The notes under the pieces: model-generated
What the model was told of the DNA's origin: nothing
Seen by the model: only the letters and a program-made list of their open reading frames with translations
Databases searched by the model: none
Shown here: one piece after another, positions 28,101-37,499 of the stretch
Layout of the letters: every line of letters begins with the position of its first letter
Position numbering within the stretch: the stretch's first letter is position 1
Made by a program: the position numbers and the translations under genes
Source of the DNA: Ptychodera flava
Taxonomy: Eukaryota; Hemichordata; Enteropneusta; Ptychoderidae
Direction: 5' to 3'
NCBI RefSeq assembly: GCF_041260155.1
Contig: NC_091944.1
Coordinates: 12,961,272-13,025,271 of the forward strand
DNA: 64,000 nt

Positions 28101-30246
28101 GCAAATTTATCGAAAGTCTATAATGCACACATTTCTCAAGTCTAAGAGTATTTTACTTTACTGCTATGAGAATGGATATCTAATTCGTTTGAAAAACTGG
28201 TATGCAGAAGCAGGTTTCGTGCCGTTGTCTATAGCGATATGTGCAGTACAGCATTGATAGCGATTACAGGTTTGTAACTATTAAATATAGCTGCATCGCA
28301 TACGCCCAACTTTTGCCTCAGGACTAGTATTATTTGACACTTAAAAAGGAGGATTCGTACTCAAGGCTGTTATGATTTGTTCAGCTACCCACTCTTCTTA
28401 CTGCAAAACTTGTAATCTTATAAAAGAGACTGTAGTTTCAACTTTTACCACGATGTTTAGCATTTGTTTCCTGAGTAACAACTCCATACTTTGTTATTGC
28501 CAGTAACTTTTGCATTTTAATATTTGGAATTTTCAGGTTTTGAAGAACACCTTTTTGTTCTACCCAACATTTTGAAATTCGTAGTGTACAGGTCATTAAA
28601 ACAACTAGTACTACGCCAAGAAAAATAAAACGTTTCTTTCTTATTCTAGACATATTTCAAAAATTATGTGGTGACGCGGGTTTCTTTTTTCATTCTTCAA
28701 TCAACAACGCAGGAAAAAATGACAACATCATGATGCATGCAGAGACAAATGTACTGCAGCAGTGTTGCTTTATTATTTTTGTACAGCAATAGTTCAGCGG
28801 TTTGACTTTAATTGCAGCATTTGCAAAATTTTCACAGAGTAATATAAGAGTGAAATACGTGTACAGTTCTGAATGGAATGTTAGTGTCAATTATTTAGTT
28901 TACTGTTCTGTTTTATACATGCACTATCGTGATGTATTTTTTTGCAGTTTTTTTCATTTATTTCCTCATCAGCAGAAAATTGGACGCAGGGGAAGAAAAA
29001 AAACTTTATTTTTCTTGTCATCACATCAGTCTGTATGGCTTACAAGTGACCACACAATTAATGGACTTTTATTGTAATACTATTTCCAATTTGTCTATGA
29101 CACACACTTTTTAAAGTCATGTAAATGGGAAATGGGGAAAATGATCTTTGACACGAAATTTTCATGTATAGCAACTAGTTCAAGGATATATCAACACAAA
29201 GGACACATATTAAATTTACAGAATGAGCTAGGATGGTATACATCAATTTGGCTTAAAATGCTGGTTCGCCTAGACATAAAATGATGTGGTGAGGCAGGAA
29301 TTTGTTACTGTAATTTTTTTTATTCTTCAATCAACAACACGGAGTTAAACATGACAACATCATAGGAATGCACGCAGACTGCACAGCAGTGTTGCTTAAT
29401 TATTTGTGTATAACAACAGTTCTTTGATTAACTTAAGCGCAGCATTTGCACAGTTTTGACAGCGCAATATAAGAGTTACATATGAGTACAGTTCTGAATG
29501 GAATATAAGTGTCAATTATTTTTTTAAGCTTCTGTTTTATACATATACTATCGCCGAGTTTTTTGTGTTTATTTTTTTTTAATTATTTCCCCATGAGCAG
29601 AATAAAGGCTGACGCGGCGGATCTGAATTGACGGGCACGAGGATGACAGACAAACTTTTTATTTTTCTTGTCATCACATCAGTCTGTATGGCTGACAAGT
29701 GACCACACAATCAGTGGAAATTTATTGTAATGCTATTTCCCGTTTGTCTACGACACCTTTTCAAAATCATGTAAATGGGAAATGAGAAAAATGATCTTCG
29801 ACAGGAAATTTTCACTTATAACAACTAGTCAAAGGATTTGTCAACACATAGGACACATGGTAAATTTCCAGAATGAGCTATGATGCTCTACATCAATTGT
29901 ACTTAAAATGCTTGTTCGCTCTCTCTGTCTAGCATACTTTTCACAATCATTTCACATGGGAATTGAGATGCGTGAGCTTATAATTGTATTTTCACATGTG
30001 TTAACAACTAGTCTAAAGATTTCTCTACACATGAAACACATGGAAGCTCAAAATTTGCACATTGTATCATCAATGCAAGTACTTTCAACCATGGCAACCG
30101 CTTGGGCCCCGCCAACGCTGCTTGCAGCTTTAAATTATGTTCATGTTATTTATCTTTCAGTTTCTGGAAGCATGAAGATCCAAGCCGGATGGGCAATCGT
30201 ATTTGCCATGTTTTCTGTCTTTGGTAGAACCAGTAGCAACATTTAG
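12689..30246 (+). CDS. Multicopper oxidase (laccase-like), MCO-A, complete, 13 exons, 725 aa
   Basis: Multicopper oxidases couple one-electron oxidation of phenols, amines or metal ions to reduction of O2 to water. Exons: 12689-12953, 14742-14842, 15570-15715, 15878-15989, 16212-16324, 16649-16758, 17926-18246, 19418-19532, 21134-21338, 21802-21949, 22190-22474, 23280-23450, 30161-30246. All junctions are GT-AG with matching phases and sum to 2178 nt. Residues 1 to about 25 form a signal peptide, so the protein enters the secretory pathway. Copper ligands by family rule: HWHG 139-142, HWYHSH 180-185, HPVHLH 554-559, HCHIEIH 646-652 and axial Met657; the set is complete. A Cys-rich segment lies at 510-522. 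The last exon adds a hydrophobic tail. I chose the first in-frame ATG at 12689; another follows two codons later. Substrate unknown. Confidence 0.92.
13055..13413. mobile_element. MITE in MCO-A intron 1, 355 bp, TA duplication
   Basis: Perfect inverted arms of about 34 bases (13057-13090 and 13378-13411) start CAACCATTTTCAG and are flanked by TA on both sides. The paralogous intron of MCO-B has the empty site (GGTCTT-TA-CTTTCG, TA at 40910-40911), so the insertion happened after the gene duplication. TA duplication fits a Tc1/mariner-type MITE. Confidence 0.85.
13414..14741 (+). other. MCO-A intron 1, remainder
   Basis: Non-coding. A stretch of about 50 bases around ATATCTGCTCATGGACTACA (14345) is repeated just before exon 2 (about 14683), an internal duplication of about 340 bp. 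Only the exon-proximal copy has a counterpart in MCO-B (about 53283). Open frames here (14158-14577, 13726-13991) look spurious. Confidence 0.6.
14742..14842 (+). CDS. MCO-A exon 2 (start of first cupredoxin domain)
   Basis: Encodes [10 protein letters not shown]...[21 protein letters not shown], the opening strand pair of the first cupredoxin domain (NGxxPGPxI is a laccase family hallmark). Acceptor TTTTTACAG, donor CAG|GTGCGT, enters phase 1 and leaves phase 0. MCO-B has an equal-length exon at 53332. Confidence 0.92.
15570..15715 (+). CDS. MCO-A exon 3 (copper motif 1, HWHGM)
   Basis: Encodes VVVHVTNDL...ITIHWHGM...[13 protein letters not shown], with the first copper motif: His139 (type 2) and His141 (type 3). 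Acceptor CAAAG|GTGG, donor ACAG|GTAACC, leaves phase 2. Confidence 0.95.
15878..15989 (+). CDS. MCO-A exon 4 (copper motif 2, HWYHSH)
   Basis: Encodes [18 protein letters not shown]..., the second copper motif with type-3 ligands His183 and His185, then [17 protein letters not shown]. The acceptor is TTCTAG and the donor GAG|GTGAAG; it ends in phase 0. Confidence 0.95.
16098..16144 (+). repeat. (GAT)n microsatellite in MCO-A intron 4
   Basis: About 15 uninterrupted GAT/ATG triplets, with a smaller patch at 16160-16174. The equivalent intron of MCO-B carries a longer interrupted tract (63020-63118). Confidence 0.95.
16212..16324 (+). CDS. MCO-A exon 5
   Basis: Encodes [20 protein letters not shown]...[15 protein letters not shown], the junction into the second cupredoxin domain. 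Acceptor TTTTGACAG, donor CAAAG|GTAGAT, leaves phase 2. MCO-B exon 5 is two codons longer, near the start. Confidence 0.9.
16649..16758 (+). CDS. MCO-A exon 6
   Basis: Encodes [19 protein letters not shown]...[14 protein letters not shown]; the INGKG segment matches the laccase substrate-domain motif. Acceptor AAATGCAG, donor AAAG|GTAATG, leaves phase 1. MCO-B exon 6 is one codon shorter. Confidence 0.9.
17140..17720 (+). repeat. Diverged short tandem repeats in MCO-A intron 6
   Basis: Four loose units of roughly 140-150 bp, each with a core like AAAACTACTTGTCTGATAGC then TTTGATATTTGGTAT (about 17145, 17298, 17440, 17580). No coding content. Confidence 0.55.
17926..18246 (+). CDS. MCO-A exon 7 (second cupredoxin domain)
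   Basis: The largest coding exon, 321 nt. It encodes [17 protein letters not shown]...[31 protein letters not shown], then VIATDGNRV...[13 protein letters not shown], the core of cupredoxin domain 2 (family pattern RFRxINA and GERxD). Both ends are in phase 1; donor AATG|GTAAGT. Confidence 0.93.
18344..18573. mobile_element. Foldback element in MCO-A intron 7
   Basis: Arms of about 40 bases, 18344-18384 and 18534-18573, are inverted copies (core AACACGATTGGAACTAATTT) with a spacer of about 150 bases. It is probably a small non-autonomous DNA element; no clear target duplication was seen. Confidence 0.65.
19418..19532 (+). CDS. MCO-A exon 8
   Basis: The acceptor was chosen at ATCCAG|GACATG because only this gives the frame [15 protein letters not shown] after exon 7 (family pattern xAILxYxGA). 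The nearer TTTAG (ending 19401) gives a wrong frame. The rest encodes a Ser/Thr/Cys-rich linker, [12 protein letters not shown]...CVALNCPFG. Leaves phase 2. Confidence 0.85.
21134..21338 (+). CDS. MCO-A exon 9 (start of third cupredoxin domain)
   Basis: Encodes [18 protein letters not shown]..., a Pro-rich bridge ([10 protein letters not shown]), then [11 protein letters not shown]...[12 protein letters not shown], which matches the start of the last cupredoxin domain (NG..FxPPxxP in animal laccases). Donor CCCATG|GTGCGC, phase 0. Confidence 0.9.
21802..21949 (+). CDS. MCO-A exon 10 (Cys-rich segment)
   Basis: Encodes [20 protein letters not shown]...[22 protein letters not shown], with Cys at 510, 515, 520 and 522 that may form disulfides, followed by the strand leading to copper motif 3. 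Leaves phase 1. Confidence 0.92.
22190..22474 (+). CDS. MCO-A exon 11 (copper motif 3, HPVHLHGHH)
   Basis: Encodes [18 protein letters not shown] with ligands His554 (type 1), His557 (type 2) and His559 (type 3). It continues through an acidic loop ([13 protein letters not shown]), [26 protein letters not shown]. Acceptor CTTTCAG, donor CCGG|GTATGT, phase 1 at both ends. Confidence 0.95.
23280..23450 (+). CDS. MCO-A exon 12 (copper motif 4, HCHIEIH)
   Basis: Encodes [23 protein letters not shown] with ligands His646, Cys647, His648, His652 and axial Met657, then a polar tail [18 protein letters not shown] phase-1 donor (GGAG|GTATGT) leads to the exon at 30161. If it is not used, translation reads five more codons (GMSGY) and stops at 23464-23466. 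Confidence 0.93.
24360..25460 (+). repeat. Tandem repeat, about 150-160 bp units, in MCO-A intron 12
   Basis: About seven or eight diverged units, each with GGTCACGTG, a GGCCGCCATATTGGATTTT block and AAAATCTTCTTCTCCAGAAC. Units start near 24364, 24510, 24665, 24825, 24980, 25130 and 25290, decaying to the right. A related CCATATTGGATT-type sequence lies near 46200. Confidence 0.8.
25470..27100. other. MCO-A intron 12, middle; nothing recognised
   Basis: Non-coding sequence between the tandem repeat and the palindrome cluster. The open frames here (25581-25805, 26590-26912 minus) have no known motif. Confidence 0.5.
27106..27322. repeat. Composite palindrome: two hairpins within an outer inverted repeat
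   Basis: Outer arms 27106-27121 and 27307-27322 (CACAGGCGTGCTGTTT and its exact complement) enclose two hairpins. Hairpin 1 has arms of about 38 bases (27131-27168 / 27176-27213) with a 7-base loop. Hairpin 2 has arms of 33 bases (27225-27257 / 27274-27306), one mismatch and a 16-base loop. The whole could extrude as a multi-arm cruciform. It lies in MCO-A intron 12. Confidence 0.9.
28670..29930 (+). repeat. Direct duplication, about 620-650 bp unit, in MCO-A intron 12
   Basis: Two head-to-tail copies, about 28670-29270 and 29285-29930. Shared landmarks are ATTCTTCAATCAACAAC (28691, 29322), TACAGTTCTGAATGGAAT (28862, 29486), CATCACATCAGTCTGTATGG (29020, 29673) and TCATGTAAATGGGAAATG (29118, 29768). 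No coding domain was seen. Confidence 0.8.
30161..30246 (+). CDS. MCO-A exon 13 (hydrophobic C-terminal tail)
   Basis: After acceptor TATCTTTCAG, phase-1 joining to exon 12 gives [25 protein letters not shown] and a short polar end (RTSSNI) before TAG. Gly/Ser-rich sequence followed by about 14 hydrophobic residues resembles a GPI-attachment signal or a short membrane anchor, which would hold the enzyme at the cell surface. The polar last residues are not classical for GPI. The exon rests on phase fit, acceptor quality and tail chemistry; a 6.7-kb intron separates it. Confidence 0.62.
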
Positions 30247-30900
30247 GATTTGGTGTACTCAAAGTCGTTGATATCGACAGAAAGGCTTAGCAACCAATCA
30301 CATCACAACCAATCGCATCGTTACTCATAGTCGACCTAATAACTTTTTATTAATTTTTCTACCAAAGATGTAAATCACTAATTAATTTACAATTTTTAGA
30401 ATGTGGCTGTTTTGTTATGTGGACCTCCTAATGAAAACCCTAAAATCATATCAGTTAGATTAGTAGATTATCAGTAGATTAGTGAAATCATTCAAGAAGT
30501 TCTACGATAGATACGGAGATGTTGTACCAAATATGACCTGTCTGTTTCTCGAATGATGAGTGACAGCATACCAAATTTGACTCACAAAAGTAATTTGGTG
30601 AATTCACAAATGACAATGGATTTGTCGCTTTGGGTCAATCTTGACGGGTGCAGCTAGCTGGCAGGGTACGCTTACCCATTCCGGACACCTGGTACCACAT
30701 TATTTCGTGGTTCAAGATGACCCCATTGCCTTTGTCATTTTCGATATGTTCCTTGAACCTGGTGAATTTCATAGTTACCTTGAATGATAATGATTATTGG
30801 ACGTGATTTGATGTCTATTCCCATAGCTTGGCAAGTTGATTGTTGGTTTTCATGTGTGTATAGGATCCATGGGTATTTGTCCAGTAAAAGCAAGAAGTAA
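30247..30900. other. 3' flank of MCO-A
   Basis: Presumed 3' UTR and intergenic sequence. I see no AATAAA in the first few hundred bases after the stop codon; one occurs near 31313. Confidence 0.4.
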
Positions 30901-30937
30901 TTCATTTTTAGTTTAAAAATCTAGCTTTCTTCGTCTG

Positions 30938-33600
30938 TCAAAGTGTTGCTGCAATCGTATCTTCATACAGGAAGCCGTCCAGATCTATGATACTTCTAGA
31001 AGGCAATTTATATTCTCTGTAAGGGACTCTCCTCACAGACGCTTTGATTAATGGTTGTATCCGATGGTCTACAATTTCAATGGCACCAGTTTGACATTTA
31101 TAAGGAAATACCTGGAATTGATACCGCACTGATGTCACTTTCATATAAATCAATCTCAAGTGACCATATGAACCCAATATTTCGCACTTTAGGACAGTTT
31201 TCGTCTAACATTGTATTGTATTGTCCCTTCCTCCAATTTTCTTTCTAATCAGCAAGTATTATTACAACAAAAAAGGGTCTATGTATCGATAATGAGTGTA
31301 CTTATATGACAGCAATAAATCCTGTTCCTATATGCCTATACGAGCTAGTTTACGTGTACTCATGATCAACAAAATATTGTAAAAAGACATTACTGGTGTT
31401 TCATGTGAAATAATTTCAGTGATTTACATGAACCATTGTTTGAAGCAAAAAATGTTGTAGTTTTGTGCTTACACACGATATACTTACCATGAACATATTT
31501 CATTGGTCATAGAATATGCTTGTGAATGTGAAATAAATGCTTTGAACTCTGGAAGAACGTTTTCCCAGTCCTGCTGTTGCAGACTTCTTACTACCAATGC
31601 TAGAGTTGTTGATGATGTGATGTATATCTGGTGTATACACATGACCTGATCAATTGCTAAATGCATAGCTATTGGACCAAGACCCGGCTATCGATCTTAT
31701 TTAATTACGTGAGCCATGCTTCAAGCTGTATTTTTTAAATTTTGTTTAGTGGTCCTGCAAAGGTCACAGATCTCTCAGGAGACCTTTGCCAAAACGCGCC
31801 ATCTTTTGGACAAAGGACAGTGAACAATGTCTTTGGAAATGTCCTGTTTTTCCAAAACGTTAGTATAAGTTGGAGGTCGGAGATGATGACCTGGATCGCA
31901 ATTGTATAGCCATCCGCTGCTTGATTGATTGAATCCTAGCCTATAATTCTGCCCATTTGGGAAGCAAGTTCAACAACATATTTTCTAATATTCTCCCTTC
32001 TGGATCCAAAGTCCGTCACATGCTGTTCTACTCATGCCACTCGTTGCTTTAGTCCCTCTGTCTTGATATATCCCCTAGATGTTGAAGGGGAAAGCACTTG
32101 TTTCCTCGGCGGTTGTGGTGAATAGTAAACACGTTTTGCCTGGTCATGAGGGCTATAGCACCCGTCTATTACCCCGAGGGCGAGCGCTATAGCCCGAATA
32201 AAGACCAGGCTATAGGTGTTTTATAACACACCACATGCTCATGTTGTATTGTTGTACAGTTTTTAATGCGTTTTGATATTTTGCACCGCAACAATCAATT
32301 GTGACAAGTTTACTGGGCGATGTTTCCACAGCGGTTTTAGTTGTACGTGGTACCACTTTCTTTCAAAAATATTCTAAGCATACCTAGCGACATCCTTAGT
32401 TGCACTTCAATCTTTTCCGTCGATGAGCTGTTCAAGTTCCTACGCTGTTGAAATGTTGGAAAATGTTGGAAAATATGTTCATCTTCGTCATCTCATCCCG
32501 GTAGTGAATGTTTAGTTACATCCCGGTGATTGTATAATAAAAGTCTCATGCCACTCCCTTCAAGCACTAGCAAAGGTGATCCTTCTTTTGTGTTTTGGTC
32601 CGTCCATGAGAATTGGCATACCGAGTTATCTCATGAGAATGCTTCTGATTACCAACCTCTTTGCATACTAAATTCTTCGGTTGGATCCGTTGAATAGTTT
32701 CGACATCGATCTCCTGGCGCGATCTCGGGCGGGAGGACTCTCTCGGTTGAATAGTAGTCTCTTGCTACCGTATATGTCTACGGGCAGAGGCATACACTTC
32801 AGGCGAAAGGTATGAAGTACCATCTACTGGTTCATCAGGGGTTTTTTGTTCTACACTTGCAAGCAATGACCTTAATGATGGCGTTGACGAGTCAATTGGT
32901 GTAAATGAACTTGTCAGAGCTGGGGTTTGTACAGCGTGGACTGTAGAAACAGCAGCTGGCTGATTATTCCGTCCGTCAGGAACAGCTTGCTGCACATGAT
33001 ATTTAAAAGAACCCTGCTGCAGAACAGGATATACACCCTTAATGGTTATGTATGGATTTATTGATGAAATGGCGTTGACTTGGCATTGATGGTACCATTG
33101 GTTGAGATACTTGTGGCATTGCATGCACCATCCATTGATGCCAATTGCTGGGGATCAGGTGTAATTACCTGTTAACTGGTTGTTTGGATTGTCAACACTG
33201 AAGTTTGCATCTCTGGCGGAAAGAAACCGGCTGTAGTAAACTGCGAATACACTTTGGCCGATGTCGTGTAAATTGGTGCTGATGTTGTAGTTGCCAATAC
33301 TGATGTTGTTCGCATCACAGTTCTGGTTACTGTTGTCCATGACATTGTCGCAGATTTCATTGCTTGCGTTCTCATAGATACCGCAACATTTGCCACCTGA
33401 GGTTGGACCATTTGCATGTGTCTATCCAAATGGGTTTACTTCTCAACATCTTTTATATCAGCCCCTGGTTGTTTTGGCGGTGTAGCCTCATGTTTACTTG
33501 TTACTTTAGTAATCTAATTTATGAGTTGCTTCATTTTGTCTTCTTTTTTCTTCCGAGCCCTGCATAACTTTAACTTTCACATCAATTGCAGCTTCATCGT
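30938..33600 (-). other. Minus-strand coding-like fragments, unrecognised
   Basis: Open stretches at 30938-31177 (contains RIQPLIKASVRRVPYREYKL), 31484-31666, 32765-33124 (low-complexity Ser/Thr/Gln-rich) and 33172-33429 read like remains of a broken element, with stops and frameshifts between them. No polymerase, integrase, recombinase or transposase motif was found, so I assign no family. They could also be chance frames. Confidence 0.3.
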
Positions 33601-33672
33601 GGACGCCCTCTTCGGTTTATAGTGATGTTCCAATTTTCCAATTTATTTGAATTATGAAATAAATTATTAGAT

Positions 33673-34160
33673 TTAAAGCTATACTAGCTGTGAATGTGTA
33701 ATAAACTCAATAATCTAAAAACATCCTCAATTTTCCAAGGGTTGTCTTTTAATAATATGCATTGAAGACTGAAAAAGGTGTATAACACTGTCATAAATGT
33801 CGAAAGTGGCATGTAAATTCAAAATTTTTGACAGCATTTTAGATTTCCCGCCATTTTCAAAAATAATCATGTGACAGGAAAAGTAACATTACGATAAAAA
33901 ATGTCGGCCATCGTGAATTGTGCATTTAAGAAAATGGCATCATGCTTGTTTCTTGGATGATCACACTGTGTATGTGCACGAAATATGCACATACCCGTTT
34001 ATCATATAACCTGTCAAAACGTGTAGACATGGTCCAAATCAGCGAGCAGTGATACTTCTGTATACACGTTCTTCAGTCAGCACATTTACATAAACCAACT
34101 TCGGTTTGAAAATAAAATCATGAAGGTAATGCATGAAATTCGCAGATATTGTGGCGTTAA
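33673..34160. mobile_element. MITE flanked by TTAA, copy 1
   Basis: A 480-bp element (33677-34156) with TTAA at both ends. The interior (GATTTCCCGCCATTTTCAAAA; AACGTGTAGACATGGTCCAAA) matches the reverse strand of the copy at 56182-56692. TTAA duplication is typical of piggyBac-type insertion. The ends have diverged more than in copy 2. Confidence 0.7.
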
Positions 34161-34432
34161 ACAAGTCCTAGAAAAGATTTATGAAAACTTGAATAAAATA
34201 ACAAATAGAGGAAACTATTTTAAAAATAAGGCCAACAAAATTCTCTTAGACATATTTTATTTCCTAACACTTAAAGATAACTATTCTGCCCAAAGGTTCA
34301 GAGATGTTTTTCAAAAATTTACGTCTTGACAAAACGGCTTTTTTTCCCTTTGATTATAAGAATATACAAGCCATCCAAGAAAAGACATTAGCATACCAAA
34401 AAACAAAAACAAAAAACAGCCTTCTCAGAAAA

Positions 34433-35200
34433 TACTCATTAAGGTAGCTACATACCTTATAGACACTTTCAGATTTTTATTTTTTTTCTCATCTATCCCT
34501 TTTGGTGTCCCGCAAGGCTCAGTTCTTGGCCCTGTTCCATTTGTTTTGTACGCTGACCCTCTTTTCAGCCTTGTCAGAAAATACTCATTAAGGTACTAGG
34601 TAGCTACATACCTTATAGACACTTTCAGATTGTTATTTATTTTTTTCTCTGTTATAGAAGTCACAAACCCCAATAAAGTATATATTTTCTGAAAGCCCTG
34701 ATATTGAAAATCCAACCGCGCACAATATATAGTCATTATTTACATAATAGTCACGTGAAAAGAGGGTCAGTGTACAGAACAAATAGGGCAGGGTCAAGAA
34801 CTGAGCCTTGCGGGACACCGAAAGAGATAGATGATGTTGTTGATCGTATGCCATTGATAGTTACAGTTTGAGTTCTGCCTGAGAGGTAAGATTAAACCCA
34901 GGATAGAGCAGTTCCGGAGATGCCAAAGTATGTTCAAGGCGGTGGAGAAGGATGCCATGATCGACACTATCGCATGCGGCGTATAGATCTAAATGAGTGA
35001 AAATGGTAATTTGGCCAGAATCCAAGGAGGTCAGAATGTCATTGAGTATTTTCAGTAGAGCAGTTTCAGTACTGTTGTTTAGTTTGTATGCAGACTGATG
35101 AGGGTTCAAAAGGTCGCGGGAAGTAAGATGAACACTTCATTGTGATAGAATAATTCTTTCAGGTATGTAATGACTGTGTACTTTGCACGGTCGAATTTCC
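34433..35200. mobile_element. Rearranged non-LTR retrotransposon fragments (RT domain)
   Basis: On the plus strand 34495-34590 reads [23 protein letters not shown], an RT block. From 34715 to 35109 the same family lies on the minus strand (NPHQSAYKLNNSTETALLK...SLDSGQITIFTHLDLYAACDSVDHG). The plus-strand part (34433-34715) is an inverted copy of 35203-35370, so the locus is a fold-back rearrangement. Stops and frameshifts make it non-functional. Confidence 0.75.
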
Positions 35201-35202
35201 CA

Positions 35203-36030
35203 ATATCAGGGCTTTCAGAAAATATATACTTTATTGGGGTTTTGGACTTCTATAACAGAGAAAAAAATAAATAACAATCTGAAAGTGTCTATAAGGTATG
35301 TAGCTGACAAGGCTGAAAAGAGGGTCAGCGTACAAAACAAATGGAACAGGGCCAAGAACTGAGCCTTGCGGGACACCAAAAGAGATAGATGATGTTGTTG
35401 ATCGTATGCCATTGATAGTTAGTTTGAGTTCTGCCTGAGAGGTAAAATTGAAACCAGGATAGAGCAGTTCTAGAGATACCAAAAGTGTTTTCAAAGCGGT
35501 GGAGAAGGATACCATGATCGACCCTATCGCATGCGGCGTATAGATGTAAGAGAGTGAGAATAGTAATTTGGCCAGAATCCAAGGAGGTCAGAATGTCGTT
35601 GACTGTTTTCAATAGAGCACTTTCAGTACTGTTGTGTGGTTTGTATGCAGACTGAAGAGGGTTCAAAAGGTTGTGGGAAGTGAGATGTCTTCATTGTGAT
35701 AGAATAATTCTTTCAAGTATTTTAGACAAAAAAGAAAGGTTTGAGACAGGTCGGTAATTTTTTTAGTTGATTTGAGTCGAGATATTGTTTCTTCAGTAGT
35801 GGTTTAACAAGAGCAGTTTTGAAACTGGGAGGAGGCATGTGCCCGATGCAAGGGAACGATTGATAACCCGTGTGATGTACGGTAACACGGTGTCTAAGCA
35901 TTCTAGCAACAAATCGGTCGGCATGGCGTGTAGGTCGCACGTCTTTGCAGTGGAACCTAGAATGGTATTCTTTACAATATCATCATTTACAGGATCAAAG
36001 TTACTGAGGGGCATCCAAAATGGCGGCACA
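35203..36030 (-). mobile_element. Non-LTR retrotransposon RT remnant (CR1/jockey type)
   Basis: Minus-strand reading in order: PSFKTALVKPLLKKQYLDSN (about 35860-35790), NPLQSAYKPHNSTESALLK...LDSGQITILTLLHLYAACDRVDHGILL (35666-35480), then after a frameshift [20 protein letters not shown] (about 35390-35320). These are the family's conserved RT blocks; the third block's catalytic YADD-type segment is degraded. The family name rests on motif style only. Confidence 0.82.
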
Positions 36031-36358
36031 CATCGGTCGATCTACCATTTACAGGCAGTTTTTCGTTGGTTTTAAGTAAATGAAGATGTTTGTTGTAATG
36101 CAACCCCCGTTAAAAAATCCCTTGTGGCCACACAGATCATCCGACTCAGTTTTCAGGTACTAATTGCTGATATGTACACGTTTTCGTAGCAGTCCCGATC
36201 GGACCGAAAATCTCCACTATTTGGCCAAGGTGTTTGTATGACAGAGTTGGGAGGTGGCATAGCCCAAGCTGGACATTCTCGCCATACTTGTAGGGCTACG
36301 AGCAACTACATGGTCGGCTCGTCAAACTTGTAGCTACACAAGAGACTCCGCTTCGCAG

Positions 36359-36692
36359 AACCACAGGTAGACTTGGTTCAAGTCGGTTAATTAAAAAGAA
36401 ATTATTTAATAGTTTCTCTTGTGTCCTCTCCTAGGTCGTAAAACCTATTCGGAATTTGGCAGCCATGCGAGGTTTTCCTAGCCATTAAATGCATTACCTT
36501 TGAGTCTGCGCAGTGTAGTGAGTTAGTTTCTGCCGTGATTCCGGGTGAAACGCCCCTGTATAGCGTCACCCCATTCATAGCGGCCACTCCACTCACGCGC
36601 GCGTTTTACATGAAAGCAAAATACAAATTATTGCGTTCACTCCACTCAAACATTCACAAATCACAGACTTGAACCAAGTCTAAACCACAGGT
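36359..36692. mobile_element. MITE-like element, 313 bp
   Basis: Perfect 16-base terminal inverted repeats AGACTTGGTTCAAGTC (36369-36384, complement 36666-36681). A near-exact 10-base duplication AACCACAGGT lies immediately left (36359-36368) and one base to the right (36683-36692). A 9-10 bp duplication fits Mutator-like elements; that is inference. Confidence 0.7.
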
Positions 36693-37499
36693 AGCTTCAT
36701 TGAAGAACCACAGAGTCGATATGTAAACAAGGTGGCTATGCAGGTTTGCAGAGCTGTGTACGGACCCTCCGGGTAACAAAGGGAATATCCAATAAATATT
36801 AAAAAAGGTTGGAGACGTGTCTCAGTCCAGTCCGGGACCCGTAAGTGTACACACCCGCCAATTATTCAATGGCTTTTATACCCCTTGCCAGGTCAGGTGA
36901 CAAATATCAACGAATCCGCAAATTATATCCTTGGTAGCTTCCACCGTTGAGTTCTCCAGCACACATAATTGCCTAAATATTACAGAGTTAGACGCTCATC
37001 AGCGCGAATTCGAAGAAACACTGCTAAAAGTACTCTAGAAACAGTATGTCTCCACTACATCCAAACTACATGTCATATGTTACCAATAAATTTAGTTTCT
37101 GCGCTCATATAAAATCTTAAATTTCGAATTTTGTGTAAAAATATCATTTCTTAGGCACTATACCAACGTGGACATTTTAAGATGAAATTTCAGTAGGATA
37201 AAACTTCACAAACCTACTTTTCAGATCACTCTCCTGACAAAAATCATCTCTCTCGATTGGTATCTTCTTCTCTTCTGCTGTCTTACTTAGTTCTTCTAAT
37301 CTTGTTTTCTATAATTGTTCGTGTTCACTCCCCAATCTCTCAAATACTTCTTCAAGTCTTTTTCCGGGTTATTGACACCATTGTTCAAAGCGTTACGCAA
37401 TCTGTTATTCAAGTTTTCCTACCTTGTTCCGTTACAAAAGTAAATATGCATGCGCGCATATAAAATCTTGCGAGAGTCCCTGTTTCGGAAATGAGGAGT

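Noticed and set aside
32130..32240. GGGCTATAG/CTATAGCCC palindrome considered as a regulatory site
   Set aside because: It looks like a decayed MITE fragment, but I could not define both ends or a duplication.
36366..36390. GGTTCAAGTC considered as a tRNA T-loop
   Set aside because: No matching acceptor, D or anticodon stems; it is the end of the MITE at 36369-36681.
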